In this document: positions 42,496-56,069 of the stretch, piece by piece
Numbering within the stretch: position 1 is the stretch's first letter
How the letters are laid out: each line of letters begins with the position of its first letter
NCBI GenBank assembly: GCA_019022495.1
Contig: JAFEKR010000016.1
Location: forward strand, 124,001 to 188,000
Source: Epichloe hybrida
Lineage: Eukaryota; Ascomycota; Sordariomycetes; Hypocreales; Clavicipitaceae
Direction: 5' to 3'
DNA: 64,000 bases
Translations under genes and position numbers: made by a program
The notes under the pieces: generated by a model
The model's input: only the letters and a program-made list of their open reading frames with translations
Told to the model about the DNA's origin: nothing
Database searches by the model: none

Positions 42496-45191
42496 ATGGC
42501 GACTGCGTCGCCCACACCAATGGCCATGGCCGGTCCCGTCCGCAGAAGCTCACAACGCCAGGCTCTACGACGTCTGCCGTCACAGCAGATGGCGAGCAGG
42601 AGTGAATTTCAGGCGGCCGCTGCTGCTGGTGCCGCTCCAGCAAGCCAATCACCACATCAACAGCAATATCACGATGACAGCTCAGAGGATGAAATTCCTG
42701 TGCCCATGAAGCTGTCTGCTCTCACAAAGGCCTTATTACAAGACGACGCACCAGGCGCTGCTGAGAAGGCGGCACCATCAGCGCCTGTGGCGCGAAGACG
42801 AACTAGTGCGTTGAACAACAACTCGTCAGCTGTTGGAACTACTTCCCAGGATCGACGACATTTGCGTTCGGAAAATGCGGCGCAGCCAAACAACGATGAC
42901 AAAGCTGCCAAAGCCTCCAATGCAAGCCATAGTCAAGAGACGAGCCCCGTTAGGAAGCGAGTGGTTCGTCTGGGCGGCAATCCACATAATAGCCTCAGTC
43001 AGATGGGACCTGGCAAGAGACGCTCGACATCGACGTCTCGCTCCACTGGACAGCGGGCTTCTGCTCCTCCTCCCTCTGGCCGGACTGGCAGCCATGAGAA
43101 GTCAACAGAGCAGGAAGCACAGCCTCGACGCCAACCGGAGCAACAGCAGGAAGTCAACACGCCATCTCACGGTGAGAGAGTTGTGCGAATTGCCACTGGA
43201 TCCTCGGCCGGCCGAAACCGGCTGGGATCCTCGGGCGCCTCATCGGGTCGGTCAAATCTGGACAGGTCCATGGCGGATCGATCTCACCTGGAGGCAGAGT
43301 ACGACCACTCGGAAGCACCTGAGAGCGCCGTGCGCAATCCCGGCAGCCACGGCAGTGCATCTCATTATCCATCGACGCGAAGTCGTCCCGATGATATCAA
43401 TCTGCAAAGCTCGATGCGTATAAAGCGAGTCGGAAAGCTGTCTGGAAGCTTCCTGAGTGGGCCCGCGAGAAGAGGTCGACGACGTCAGAGCGAGGAGGGC
43501 GAGGCCAACGTCGAGGGAGAACAAGCCGCACCTCACCATGAGGCTGAGAGTCAAGCGGCTGATGGGGTTCCAGAGTCGTCAATCTACCACGAGGCCAACC
43601 AGTCCAACTCGGGCAGCCCTGTTGGCGGCAGTGGCTCCAGAGCTGGGCACAGGAGACATGCCCCGGGTATGGAAATAGCTGATCTGGGCTCTTCCAGACG
43701 CTCATCTCGCGGTGTGCAGTTTGAAGCTCGGCGTGATGACCACATCACAGTACCGGAAGAGATGCTTCCCAGACGAATCGAGATACCTTCAGCACATGAC
43801 CAGGAAAACGAATATCCCATCACCTTCAAGAGACCGGTCAAGGCCGTACCAGAGCAGAACAAGCCCATCGTTCGGCCTCTGAGTGTTGATCTTGGTAGCG
43901 CCAAGCCCGCATCACCGGAGCGAAAACCTCTTGCTTCCATGGTCAACAACACGCCGCATCGTGCCGCCCCGCCGCCTCCCCCAAAAATGTCTGTCCTGGA
44001 TGCCGCTACATCTTCAGCCGGAGCAGTCACAACTACCCAGGCCAAGCAGCGCCGAAATGTCCTCCGAGTGAATGGAAAATGCTACACTAGGCTGGAGTGC
44101 CTCGGCAGAGGCGGTAGCGCCAAGGTATACCGAGTCACGGCCGAGAACGGCAAAATGTTTGCTCTGAAGCGAGTGGCTCTGGAAAACGCCGATGAGGGCA
44201 CCATCAGAGGCTACAGGGGTGAGATCGACCTCCTGGCAAGGCTCAAGGGTGTTGACCGGGTGATTGACTTGTACGATCATGAGATGAACTCGGAGAAGCA
44301 GGTTCTTACTTTAGTAAGTTTTGACATGCCCACTATCCATCGTCAGGCCTACATTGACTAACAAAAAAAAAACCCCCCCCGTCGTAGCTTATGGAGATGG
44401 GTGAGCTAGACTTGAACAAACTTCTTACATCTCGACAAAACCCCGAATCAGCCAAGTTTGACCCCGCATTTGTGCGCTTCTACTGGAAAGAAATGTTGGA
44501 ATGCCTGCAGTCAGTACACCAGTACGATGTTGTCCACTCTGATTTAAAGCCAGCCAACTTTGTGCTTGTTCAAGGCCGCCTCAAGTTGATCGACTTTGGT
44601 ATTGCCAATGCTATCCAGACCGATGAAACTGTCAATGTCCATCGCGAGACTCAGGTTGGCACCCCCAGCTACATGTCTCCTGAGTCATTGATGGATGCCA
44701 ACAACCCTCGCGGGGGACGCATGCCTGGCCGTCCCAAACTTGTGAAGCTCGGCAAGCCTAGTGATGTTTGGTCCCTCGGCTGCATCCTCTACCAGATGGT
44801 TTACGGCCTCCCACCCTTTGGACACATCGCCAACCAGATGGCTCGATGCCAAGCCATCATCAACTGGGATCACACAATCGAGTTCAATAACCGAGGTGTG
44901 GGTGGTGTTGCTGTCCCCCCTTCACTTGTACGAACCATGAGGCGCTGTCTCAACAGAGATCATCACATGCGACCTACGTGCGAAGAATTGCTTCACGTCA
45001 CGGACCCATTCTTGTATCCTGTCGAGTTCAACGAAAAGGCTCTTCCCATTGACGAGGACCTCCTCGGCAGGATTATCCAGAGTGTCGTCAGCAAATGTCG
45101 CGAAAGGATGCCCACCGAGGCCGAAAGCGCCAGTGTCTTGCCGCAAGCGTACTGGATAAGCATACGAAAAGCCATGGCGAGCCGCACGTGA
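42496..45191 (+). CDS. MPS1: MPS1/TTK-type dual-specificity spindle-checkpoint kinase
   Basis: Kinase for kinetochore attachment monitoring and, in yeast, spindle-pole duplication. Exons 42496-44313 and 44388-45191 give 873 aa. The N-terminal ~515 residues are Ser/Gln/Arg-rich and disordered, as in fungal Mps1. The kinase domain starts near LRVNGKCYTRLECLGRGGSA (P-loop, about 536), with the ATP-binding Lys in FALKRV (558), the MPS1-type catalytic loop VVHSDLKPANFVLV (Asp 658), LIDFGIANAI (Asp 675) and the activation-segment end GTPSYMSPESL with an insert characteristic of MPS1. The HSDLKPANF loop and IVGTPSYMSPE-like segment separate it from other kinases. The intron (44314-44387) has A9-C8 runs just before its TAG acceptor. 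Start 42496 is the first ATG in frame. Confidence 0.95.
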
Positions 45192-45841
45192 GGCTGTTTG
45201 ACGAAACCGACCACATGCAAGCTGACTTGGAGAATTTGAACGATATACACCATGCTGTTGGACACAAAACCCGGATTGGATTGGTTTTTTATATATCTAC
45301 CTTTTTCCGCCAATCGACAAAGAACTTGCACACCGTAGTCTGGCAGGCATAAATGCGCAGGTGTTTGGGAAGTTTCTCTTCATTCTTGTCTTCCACTGTA
45401 CCGTGTGTACTGTTATTTTTCTGGGATGAATGGTGTTGTGTCATCAAACGCTTACTTGATTTTCATGGCGTTTTTCTTTATAGCATGAGGCTAGCGTTTG
45501 AGCATGGAGATATCTTTTTCTGGAACGGCAAACTTGGTTTAGCGTCGTACATGACTTGCCATGAATCATCTCAATGGACAATTTTATTTGGTTTAGACTG
45601 AATAAGTGCGTGAATCGTGTTTCCTATTAATCATACATCCGGCTCAAAGTCGATATTGATACATGTTTGGGAAAGATTGCTCCCTTTGTTCCATTATGCA
45701 ACGAAATATACCCCTTTCTCACGTGAAGACTCATCCATCTAACTGTTGAACGAACGCTTTCTCGTCCACGTCTACAACCACGACTACAAACCGATAGCAT
45801 TGTCTTTCTTCTCAAATGCCTCGTCCGAATCCAATCTTGTC
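45192..45841. other. Convergent 3' flanks, MPS1 / bL21m
   Basis: No gene or repeat of note seen. Confidence 0.55.
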
Positions 45842-46474
45842 CTACTCCAGATCCTCGGGGTTCTTGATCTTGAGTTCAGAAATGCGCAAAATCGTATAAC
45901 GATGCTTGCTCTTGGCCTGTCTCATTCTCCGCTGCCTCCTCTTCTTCTTGATCTTTATCCGCAGGGGCTCTGATTCGACCCCAAGGACCGTAGCTCGGCA
46001 CTCGAACACGCGCTCGTCGATGTGTGGGGCCCCCTTCATGGTGTAGTCGCGGCTGCCGATGATGCTGGCTCGGTTCAGGCGCAGCACGTCGCCGGGCAGC
46101 ACGCCCGGCATGCGGAAGGGGAGACGGACCTGGTCGCCTTCCTGGACGAGATAGGGGAACCCGTGGATGTGGACCGTCACGTAGTGACCAGGCTGGGCGA
46201 CGAGGAGCGGCAACAAGTTCTTGACGGAATCCTGGACGGGCGCCGGCGGCACCGAGGGGTGGCTCTTCTTGAAGGCCAGCGGCCGGACCTGGTCGTCGGT
46301 GGGGTTGGGGGCATTCTTCGCATTCGCAGGAGGCTGCTGGGCTGGCGAGATGATGGGGGTGGTGGTGGTGGTGAAGGCGCGGCGGCGGCTGCAGACGGGC
46401 AGCAGGGCGAAACGGGCCGTTGACGTCGTGGGTGCCCGGAGCTCCGGGATGGAGCGGAAAAGTGCTCTGCGCAT
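45842..46474 (-). CDS. MRPL49: Mitochondrial large-subunit ribosomal protein bL21m
   Basis: Part of the mitochondrial 54S ribosomal subunit. Intronless, 210 aa. The N-terminus (MRRALFRSIPELRAPTTSTA...) is rich in Arg, Ser and Thr, a presequence to about residue 40. The bL21 fold is recognisable as YVTVHIHGFPYLVQEGDQV, RLPFRMPGVLPGDVLRLNRA, the ERVFECRATVLGVESEP segment, then KIKKKRRQRRMRQAKSKHRY and TILRISELKI, the C-terminal rRNA-binding part. The length agrees with fungal orthologues that carry an N-terminal extension. Transcribed away from NSA2 with 310 bp between starts. Confidence 0.93.
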   Translation of the reverse strand: MRRALFRSIPELRAPTTSTARFALLPVCSRRRAFTTTTTPIISPAQQPPANAKNAPNPTDDQVRPLAFKKSHPSVPPAPVQDSVKNLLPLLVAQPGHYVTVHIHGFPYLVQEGDQVRLPFRMPGVLPGDVLRLNRASIIGSRDYTMKGAPHIDERVFECRATVLGVESEPLRIKIKKKRRQRRMRQAKSKHRYTILRISELKIKNPEDLE

Positions 46475-46784
46475 GGCGAGAACTGGCGACGGGCACCTCT
46501 CTTCGTTATTCTGGGTGATGAAGAGGGCGGCGCACTTTGTTCTTGTCTGGCGGAATTGAGGCGACTCGAAGCTGAAAAGCTTAAGGCGAGGTTCCTTTGC
46601 GGACAAGCGTTACGCCGATATCCGAACGCTGGGGGTGGTGTGGTGGGTGGGCCCGCCACCGCCGCCGCCAATCTTTTTTTTCTTGGGCGAAATTTCAACT
46701 TCAGATCCGCACTTGCTCCCATATTGACGAGACAAAGTGCAGAGAGTTATTAAAGTCTCAGAACATAAGGGAAATACAGTCAAT
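46475..46784. promoter_or_regulatory. Short bidirectional promoter, bL21m / NSA2
   Basis: 310 bp between the two start codons must hold both 5' UTRs and promoters. The genes serve mitochondrial and cytosolic ribosomes respectively. No specific factor site could be assigned with confidence. Bidirectional role is inference. Confidence 0.5.
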
Positions 46785-47655
46785 ATGGTACGTTTATCTT
46801 TCAAAGTTCTTGAGTCAGATTGATGGGAACACTATTCTGGACCGTAGGGAATGATATCTAACAATTTCCCCATAGCCGCAGAACGAGTACATGGACAGGT
46901 GGCGCAAGCTGCATGGTCGCCGCCTGGATCACGAAGAACGAACCCGCAAGAGAGCCGCTCGTGAGGGTCACAAGGCTTCACAAGATGCCCAGAACCTGCG
47001 CGGTCTACGGGCGAAACTGTACCAGCAGAAGCGCCACAAGGAGAAGATTCAGATGAAGAAGCAGATCAAGGCACACGAGGAGCGAAATGTCAAGACGGCC
47101 GACGAGAAGGAGCCTTCCACCCCCATGCCCTCGTATCTGCTCGACCGGACGAACCCTTCTTCCGCCAAGGCTCTCAGCAGTGCCATCAAGAACAAGCGAG
47201 CCGAGAAGGCGGCCAAGTTCGCCGTGCCCCTGCCCAAGGTCCGTGGTATCAGTGAAGAGGAAATGTTCAGCGTCGTCAAGACAGGCAAGAAGATTCAGAA
47301 GAAGGGCTGGAAGCGAATGGTCACCAAACCCACTTTTGTCGGACAGGACTTTACCCGACGAAACCCCAAGTACGAGCGCTTCATCCGCCCTATGGGTCTC
47401 CGATACAAGAAGGCCAATGTTACGCATCCCGAGCTCGGCGTCACTGTGCAGCTGCCCATCATCAGCGTCAAGAAGAACCCCCAGAACCCTCTGTATACGC
47501 AGCTGGGTGTCTTGACAAAGGGTACAGTTATTGAAGTCAACGTTAGTGAGTTGGGCTTGGTGACCGCTGGTGGAAAGGTCGTTTGGGGTCGGTATGCGCA
47601 GATTACCAACAATCCTGAGAACGAGGGCTGCATCAACAGCGTGCTGTTGGTGTAA
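46785..47655 (+). CDS. NSA2: Ribosome biogenesis protein NSA2
   Basis: Nucleolar assembly factor for the pre-60S particle and 27S pre-rRNA processing (TINP1/NSA2 family, related to eS8). Exon 1 contributes only the ATG (46785-46787); the intron 46788-46875 (GTACGT..CATAG) is followed by exon 2 to 47655. 260 aa, against 261 in yeast. The N-terminus after splicing reads [20 protein letters not shown], the family start; further blocks are [60 protein letters not shown] and the C-terminal [20 protein letters not shown]. Very confident. Confidence 0.96.
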
Positions 47656-48361
47656 AGAAGGAAAAAAACGATGCGAGAGTTTGTTTGTCATTTGACTCTA
47701 TTGTCTTTTTTTTATTTTATTTTTCGTCGCATGTAACGGCGTTGGCGGCGTTTTTTGGGGGGCCAAATCAGAGATGGGGGAGACATGTAAAAATGATGGT
47801 CTGGAGGGTGATGAACTGGCTTGTCGATGGGCGGCTTCGGTAGGAATATATAGTCAACAGGCCATTGAAGACAATGATTTGAACGGAGCTGGGAGCATTT
47901 GCATGATGCAAACTGGGAGCAAGCTATTCAACGAGCAAGTACGGACTATGTTTTACGAGTACAGCGTGTGATGATGTGGATGAGTGGAAATGGCATCTTA
48001 CCGAAGCGACAACCTGGATAATGAGCGGACGTCAAGGCGCCAGCCTGGGCGGCCCGTTTGCTTCTGCAGGGTCCGTTCTAGCTCCGTCCAGCAGTGACTC
48101 CAGAGGCCAGCAGCGCGATTCAAGCAGCCTGGCGCAAGGCGGTGACGCTGATGAATTATTTTCTGCCCGACAAAACCTGCTGCCTTGTTCCTTGCCTTGC
48201 CTTGCGGTCTGCCATTGCAATAGACGCCGCCTCTTGTTCTGCAATCATTGTCGTCCTGCAGCACCTTCTCGTTGGAAGATAAAAGTCTCTCTGTACATAG
48301 TTGTCTCGGTCTCTCCGAGTCGGAAATTATTGTTCTCCACCCCGTGGGAGGTATTTACACA
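47656..48361. other. Intergenic NSA2 to PRMT1
   Basis: T-rich NSA2 3' flank and pyrimidine-rich PRMT1 leader; a GTACGGACTA word near 47939. No gene is seen. Confidence 0.55.
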
Positions 48362-49989
<1,628 letters not shown>

Positions 49990-50954
49990 AAAGGAAACAC
50001 TAAACACGTAAATGAAAAAAAAAAAAAAATTTGACAATGAAAAAGACATGACGATATGAGACCTGTCACATTTCTCACGACAAGAACACAATGGTGTTAA
50101 AATCTGGAGAGAAATTTTTCGAGGTTCACATACCCGGTAGACCGTTGTAGCAGCAGATTAAACAGCAAAAGGCATTACTTGTTCTCCACGTCCAGGAAGC
50201 CATCCACTCCTGGTTATCACGTTTTTTTTTTAAAAAAGACCACATAGCTAGGATAAAAAGATCTGTGACAAAAGGAGGATCTGGTTTCGTCAAAGAAAGC
50301 ATCACTCATGTTGGAAGGATTCTGATGCCATCACGAAGGTTTGGCAAGGAACGGAACGGACGGGTAGGGTAGGGAAGGGGGCCGGGCGGCGTACGAGTAA
50401 TCGTATATTCAATGGATATCAACTTGTTTCGCGGTGACTTGTCTTGCTGGGGGGTTCTACATCGGCCCCAGATACAACATATGACTTTTTTTTTTTTTTT
50501 TTCCTCTTTCGAATCCTGTACGACCCTATTTGTGCCGATGAGAGCACAAATTGAATGGGATAGCAATGGCTTGGATCGAGATTATGCTGCGTTTGCATCA
50601 TCGATCCATCTACTTGTACTACGCCAGGGCTGATTATGGAGCAGGATTCGTCAAGAACAGTCGAGACAAAAAGACACATGCGGTTCCGTATCATCATCAT
50701 CTGTTTTTTTTTTTTTTTTTTGGTTCTTGTATCAAGTATGCTGCGACCAATTCGATCGTTTGTTTACTTTTCAGTCATGAGACATCATGTCGTCCCCGCA
50801 CCATTTTTTTTTTTCCCTTCATGGGCAGTCCCATCCAGTCAGCCCCATGCTTGTATATATTTTCGACCCTCATGTCCACTCAAATCAAGATTCGTCACAG
50901 GATGCATCATGTCATTCGTCGTGCCGTTTCAATCGTCAAAAGTCAGCGGACGTT
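49990..50954. other. Convergent 3' flanks, PRMT1 / AGM1
   Basis: Contains A and T homopolymers (about 50015-50028, 50485-50501, 50703-50720, 50803-50813) and no recognisable gene. Confidence 0.55.
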
Positions 50955-52659
50955 CTACGACCCAAACTGCTTGACAATCTGTGCCACCTTGTTGGCAAGT
51001 TCATCTGCTTCAGAACGAGTGGCGGCTTCGGCGTACACTCGGCAGGCATTCTCGGTACCGCTGGCGCGGGCAAATGAGCGGGCCGTGGTATACTTTTGAA
51101 CCACCTGGTCAATCTCATCCTGCGCACCGGGCGGGTGGCTGAGGCGTCGCTCCGCATCCGTGGCATGGAAGAGGTCCTTGTTGCCAACCTCGACTCGAAC
51201 AAGGCGGTTGGGGAGATCGGTATAGGTCATAGCCCAGTCCTTCAAAGTCCAACCCTTGTGAGCCAACACTACCTCCACCATCAGCATATCAGAGAATGCG
51301 TCTCCAACAGTCTGGTTGATCAGATCGCCAACCGCGGCAAGTGTGTCGAGGGCGTCCTTTTGAGCGGGTGATTGAGGCTGCTTCTCCCGGAAGATGCGCA
51401 TAGCCTCTTGCGAGAAGACGACCGTTCCATGCCCGTTGGCCTCAAAGTAGACGCCGACATCGAATTGGCAGGCGGCATGGTGCAAGTGCTTCACGCCGGT
51501 AGGAGTGAATACAACAGGTAGCTGAAGATGCTTCTCAATGTAGTTGGTGCTTGCTCCGTTGGCGTAGGCAGTCTGGACAACGCCAATCCGTAAGTCGTCC
51601 TCCAGACCAGCAGAGCGAATCAAATCCCCAATGAAAGAAGCACAGAGTGAGGAGATTCGGTCACCGTCCAACATGAAGAATCCGGTTTCGGGATCGACCC
51701 AGTAGTAAATCAAGCGATCGGCATCACCGTCAAAGGAACAGCATCGCACCCCAGGAACGGGCTTGGGACTCTGAGGAGCTCGCTGTTTCGTTTTGACGTA
51801 ATCGGCACCGCACTATGGCCACTCGTTAGCGACTTGATTCTGCGCAAGAAACAGGCACAGGTGGACGAGAGAGTTATCCAAATTTGTTACTGCTTACATC
51901 GAGATTGAGGACCTCGGGTCGGAGAACGTCGTCGTTGACAACCTTGACATCGAAACCGGTCACGTCCTTGGGGATGAACTTCAACATTTCCGAAAATTTG
52001 GGCCCGCCAACGCCATTTGCGCAATCGACAGTGAGCTGACCCTGAATCTTTCTTCCCTTAAGCGCACGCACAAAGGCATCGGCGAACTTTTCGTAATAGC
52101 CAGTCTCGCTGGGTTCGCCATAAGCCTTGGGTGTGCCCTCAGTATTGACGCATCGGGTGAGGTAGTGGAGCTGGGGAGTCGTCAAGATCTTGTAGTCGGT
52201 GTGTTCGGTTCCAGTGGCATCCAGGGCAGCAGCCAGGGCGGTAACAAGGCTATGGCCAGATGGACGAGTATCACGACCGTATACGACGCGGCCGGGGTTG
52301 TTGATGTCGATCTTGAGCTGAGCAGCCAAGGCCCTGTAAGTGTCGAGGAGCTCTTGGTCGGTAGGACAGTTTACCAGCTGTGTAGCATACGCTTCCCATT
52401 CCTGTTCAAGCATCTCACCCATGGGATCGACAATCTTGACACCATTATCGGCAGCTGGGTTGTGACTGGCGGTGATCATGACACCAATGGCATTGCCATT
52501 GAGCTTGCGGCTGCGCAGACCAGCAAGCAAACCCACTCGAAACGAAACGCCGGTAAGTAGATCAGCCTTCATGCGGAAGCCTGCCGTGCCATATTTGTAG
52601 GAGCGGCCGGCAACGATGGGATATTTGGCCGACGCCTCGAGGATCTTTTTGTGATCCAT
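50955..52659 (-). CDS. PCM1: Phosphoacetylglucosamine mutase
   Basis: Interconverts GlcNAc-6-P and GlcNAc-1-P, the step before UDP-GlcNAc formation for chitin, N-glycans and GPI anchors (yeast Pcm1/Agm1). Exons 52659-51898 and 51812-50955 give 539 aa (family about 530-560). The phosphoserine loop is GVMITASHNPAADNGVKIVD with Ser65; the metal-binding loop CCSFDGDADRLIYYWVD, sugar-binding loop VYFEANGHGTVVFSQE and phosphate-binding loop RASGTENACRVYAEA are all intact. The intron has a GTAAGC donor and CATAG acceptor, joining VLNLD to CGADYVKTKQ. Cytosolic; no targeting signal. Divergent from MUS81 across 1.5 kb. Confidence 0.96.
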
Positions 52660-54150
52660 GGTGCAGAGTATCTATTTAACCGGGTGTGGTGGGATATCTG
52701 GGCGACGGCGTATTAGTTGATGTTTTGCGATTAGATTATTTGAGAACAGCTGTCCGGCACCAAGTGGGAAAGAAGCTGGGCACTTGAACTGGAAGCGTGG
52801 GGAAACGAACTGTGGTTGCGGAACGATGCAAGCGATGAGCGATTTGACGCGGTACATATGTACATACCTCGGGACAGAGACGTTGAGAGGAAGAGCTCGA
52901 CGAAGCTGGCGGCGGATGACGGAGAACAGCAATGCGATGGCAACCGTCTTTTGTTACTGGGTCGTCGGTGGGGTCAACGTCGAATGGAGACTCGAGAGTG
53001 CCTGAACTAGATTATTTAGATGGGATTAGAACCCGCTGGATACCCGCACCAGACCACTGAAGAAGAAGACTGAAACGGACCCCAGGGCCCAGGGTCGCTG
53101 AGGGGAGCAGCAGGAGGGGAGCAGGAGGGGAGCAGGAGCGGGGAGGAGGGGGAAGAGGGGGGAGAGGGGAAGGGTCTCGTCTTTTCAATTTCCGGCAAAA
53201 GCTAATACGTACCTGCTTGCTTTTATTCTCAGCTGAGCCAAGGGGCGCCCGTTTGCGTTGCCTTATTAATTATTAGAACAAAAATTATACGAGCAGTCTG
53301 GTACTTGAGTTTTTCCCGCAAAATCAATCACGACAAGTGGAAGATGGAGTGCCCGAGTGCCAGGTTTAGGAGGGGAACGTGGAGGGCTATTTAAGGAGAT
53401 CAATTTTGGCAGTACAGGGGGAAATCTTTTGGGACACGGCAGCCGCGCTTTATACGGCACTTTCACAGCCAGTACCCGAGTACCAAGCACTAACAAGCCC
53501 TTCAAAAACGGTGATGATATGCCAAACAGACTCGAGGGGCAAGCAAGCACGAAGAAAGTCGTCGTGGATGCCCAACAATGCCTGCGCGTGGCGATAGAGA
53601 CGGAGGATCTGAGTGGCTGAGTGGTCCTCGACATGGACCCTGGCCACAGTTTATCGTACACAGGTACACAGTTGGTCCGTATCAAGTGAGCCGCCTGCGT
53701 CATCAGCGGCACTCATCAGCCATCACTGCGAAAGAGCCGCCCTAAGCTTGCTGTGCTGCGAAAATGTTAGCGGTGCACGTGCTTTCGTGACGCCACGTGG
53801 AGGCCCTGCTTGTTCTGCCCATCAGAGACGCGGCAAACATCTCATCCACGCGCCTCGGCGCCAGCAAATGCTGCTCGTGAACCTGCTCTGACTTTGTTGC
53901 TCATTCCCATCAACTCCCTGCTCTTGGCCCTGGTGTCTCTCAATTTTGTATATGTACACATTGGTTTCTTTCTTTTCTTTTCTTTTCTTTTTTTTTGGGA
54001 AGGGAAGGGAACTCGTCACTTGAATGCGACATTGCTGAGGCCGCTGTGAGGGAATTTGGGTCTTCATCAACTCCTTCTTCATCAACGGTGCTGTGTGCTG
54101 AGAAATTTTCCAGATGGCGACATACCATCGAGTTGTTGAATCTCGCTATC
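52660..54150. promoter_or_regulatory. Divergent intergenic region AGM1 / MUS81
   Basis: 1.5 kb. Holds an 11-bp tandem unit AGCAGGAGGGG (two copies plus part, 53109-53138) within a purine-rich tract (53101-53174) and a TTTTC-type repeat (about 53966-53997) before MUS81. No gene is seen. Confidence 0.5.
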
Positions 54151-55908
54151 ATGGCTGACGAACAATGCGCCAACCCGCAATTGCTTGCTTGGGTCAAAGA
54201 ATGGCTGGACAACGCTCGGGAACGCAACACAAAAGGCGTCACCACTTATCGCAATGCCTATGAATCTCTCAAAGCCTGTCCTCTGGCTTTCCAGCACCCG
54301 TCCGAACTGCAACAACTCAAGGGTTTCGGCCCGAAGCTATGCGACCGTCTTACTGACAAGCTGAAGATGCATTGTCATGAGAACGGCCTTACCATGCCCG
54401 AGCACCCTCAAATGAGAAAAGCTGCTGAAAGAGCGCAGAGGGAGGAGGCGGAAGCCGCTCAGGATGGCCCAGCGACTAAGAAGCGCAAGACGAAGCAGCC
54501 TAAAGCATATGTACCCAGCTTTCGCTCTGGTGCGTATGCTCTGTTGATTGGTCTAGCCACTCTTCCTGATGATGCTTCCGCGAGCATGACCAAAGCAGAG
54601 CTGATTGAGGTATCGCAACCGCACTGCGACTCTTCATTTACTGCCCCCAACGACCCGACAAAATTTTATACAGCCTGGAACTCCATGAAGACGTTGATTC
54701 AAAAGGAGCTTGTCTATGAGAGAGGTAGACCTTTGCGGCGCTATGCATTGACAGACGATGGGTGGGACGTTGCGAGGCGGATCAAGGAGACCCGTCAGTG
54801 TGCTGCCGATATGAATGATGACAATGCCCAAACCGTGGAGACTGTCGAGCCTCAAGCGCACCAGTCGGCTGTGCAGTCTTTGACTGAGCGGTCCCATGCT
54901 CCTGCTTTGGTTGTGATCGACGAAAACACTGCATCGAACGAACATGTCACGACGGGCGAGGTCACAGCCAATGGGCTATTGCCCGAGTTTAATCCCATCA
55001 AGCTACCCCCAGGGTCATTCACTGTGCGCTTGGTTTTGGATGTCCGAGAGGTGAGGGCAAAGACGGATCGCGATTACATGCAAGACGAGCTCGCCAAGCA
55101 GAATGCCGCTCCAATCATGAGAAGTCTTGAAGTCGGTGATGCCCAGTGGGTTGCCAAGTGTCATGATTCCACATTGCTCCAACGATTGGGCGCTGAAGGC
55201 GACGAGGTTGTGTTGGACTGGATTGTTGAGCGCAAACGCCTGGATGACTTGATTGGAAGTATCAAAGACGGACGATTCCAGGAGCAAAAATTTCGTTTGA
55301 AGCGTTCCGGGGTTGAAAACGTCATCTACATCATTGAGGACATCTCTATTGACCCTCACACCTGGCAGAGATACGAGGAAGCCGTTTCTTCCGCCATCGC
55401 TTCCACCCAGGTCGTCAATGGGTATTTTGTGAAAAGAACAACCAAAATGGACGAGACTGTCAAGTATTTGTCTCGATTGACGGCGATGCTCAAGAGAAAG
55501 TATGAGACACAGACACTGCACGTCATCCCTTCAAAAACGATCACGGCGCAAAACTATTTGCCTTTGCTAGAGCACTTGCGTCAAACCGAGCCATCTCAGA
55601 GATACTACGTGACGTATCCAGTGTTTTCCTCCCTGTCATCCAAGTCCGAACTCATGACATTGAGAGATGTTTTCTTGAAGATGTTGATGACGACTAGAGG
55701 TGTGACGGGGGAACGCGCACTTGAAATTCAAAAATGCTGGCGCACGCCTTACGGTTTTGTCAAAGCCTTTGAGGCGTGTGGGCCCGGCGAGCAAGGCAGG
55801 AAGCGTAAGCAAGAGCTCGTCTTCGGCCAACTTAGTCACTTGGTTGGAAGAAAGAAGATTAACAAGGCGTTGAGCCACAAGCTTGCCGAGATCTGGGGCG
55901 ATGCATAA
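54151..55908 (+). CDS. MUS81: Structure-specific endonuclease MUS81
   Basis: Catalytic subunit of the MUS81-EME1/MMS4 (XPF-type) nuclease that cuts replication-fork, flap and nicked Holliday structures. Intronless, 585 aa. The N-terminal helix-hairpin-helix region includes NPQLLAWVKEWLDNARERN and LQQLKGFGPKLCDRLTDKL; a winged-helix-like part follows (YALLIGLATL, LIQKELVYERGRPLRRYALT). The ERCC4 nuclease domain has LVLDVREVRAKTDRDYM and the active-site VERKRLDDLIGSIKDGRF (ERK at 360-362, then D), then FRLKRSGVENVIYIIED; C-terminal HhH near TTRGVTGERALEIQKCW. The frame is open 52 codons further upstream without a better start; MADEQCANPQ begins at the first ATG matching the family N-terminus. 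Confidence 0.96.
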   Translation: MADEQCANPQLLAWVKEWLDNARERNTKGVTTYRNAYESLKACPLAFQHPSELQQLKGFGPKLCDRLTDKLKMHCHENGLTMPEHPQMRKAAERAQREEAEAAQDGPATKKRKTKQPKAYVPSFRSGAYALLIGLATLPDDASASMTKAELIEVSQPHCDSSFTAPNDPTKFYTAWNSMKTLIQKELVYERGRPLRRYALTDDGWDVARRIKETRQCAADMNDDNAQTVETVEPQAHQSAVQSLTERSHAPALVVIDENTASNEHVTTGEVTANGLLPEFNPIKLPPGSFTVRLVLDVREVRAKTDRDYMQDELAKQNAAPIMRSLEVGDAQWVAKCHDSTLLQRLGAEGDEVVLDWIVERKRLDDLIGSIKDGRFQEQKFRLKRSGVENVIYIIEDISIDPHTWQRYEEAVSSAIASTQVVNGYFVKRTTKMDETVKYLSRLTAMLKRKYETQTLHVIPSKTITAQNYLPLLEHLRQTEPSQRYYVTYPVFSSLSSKSELMTLRDVFLKMLMTTRGVTGERALEIQKCWRTPYGFVKAFEACGPGEQGRKRKQELVFGQLSHLVGRKKINKALSHKLAEIWGDA

Positions 55909-56069
55909 GTAACGCGGTATCCTCCGCATACCGGTACGGCGTAATCATAGGGCTTGCATTCAATGTGGGGAGATGAGACGGTACCGTGATACCCGAGCTA
56001 ATTTACCATTATTATTTACAAATTTCAACATATCTCGGGTATCTTTCTGAAAACGACATGTTCCGACTA

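Noticed and set aside
53096..53997. Purine-rich tract and TTTTC repeat as a replication origin or triplex element
   Set aside because: Not a pure mirror repeat and interrupted by C; no functional evidence, so only described as repeats.
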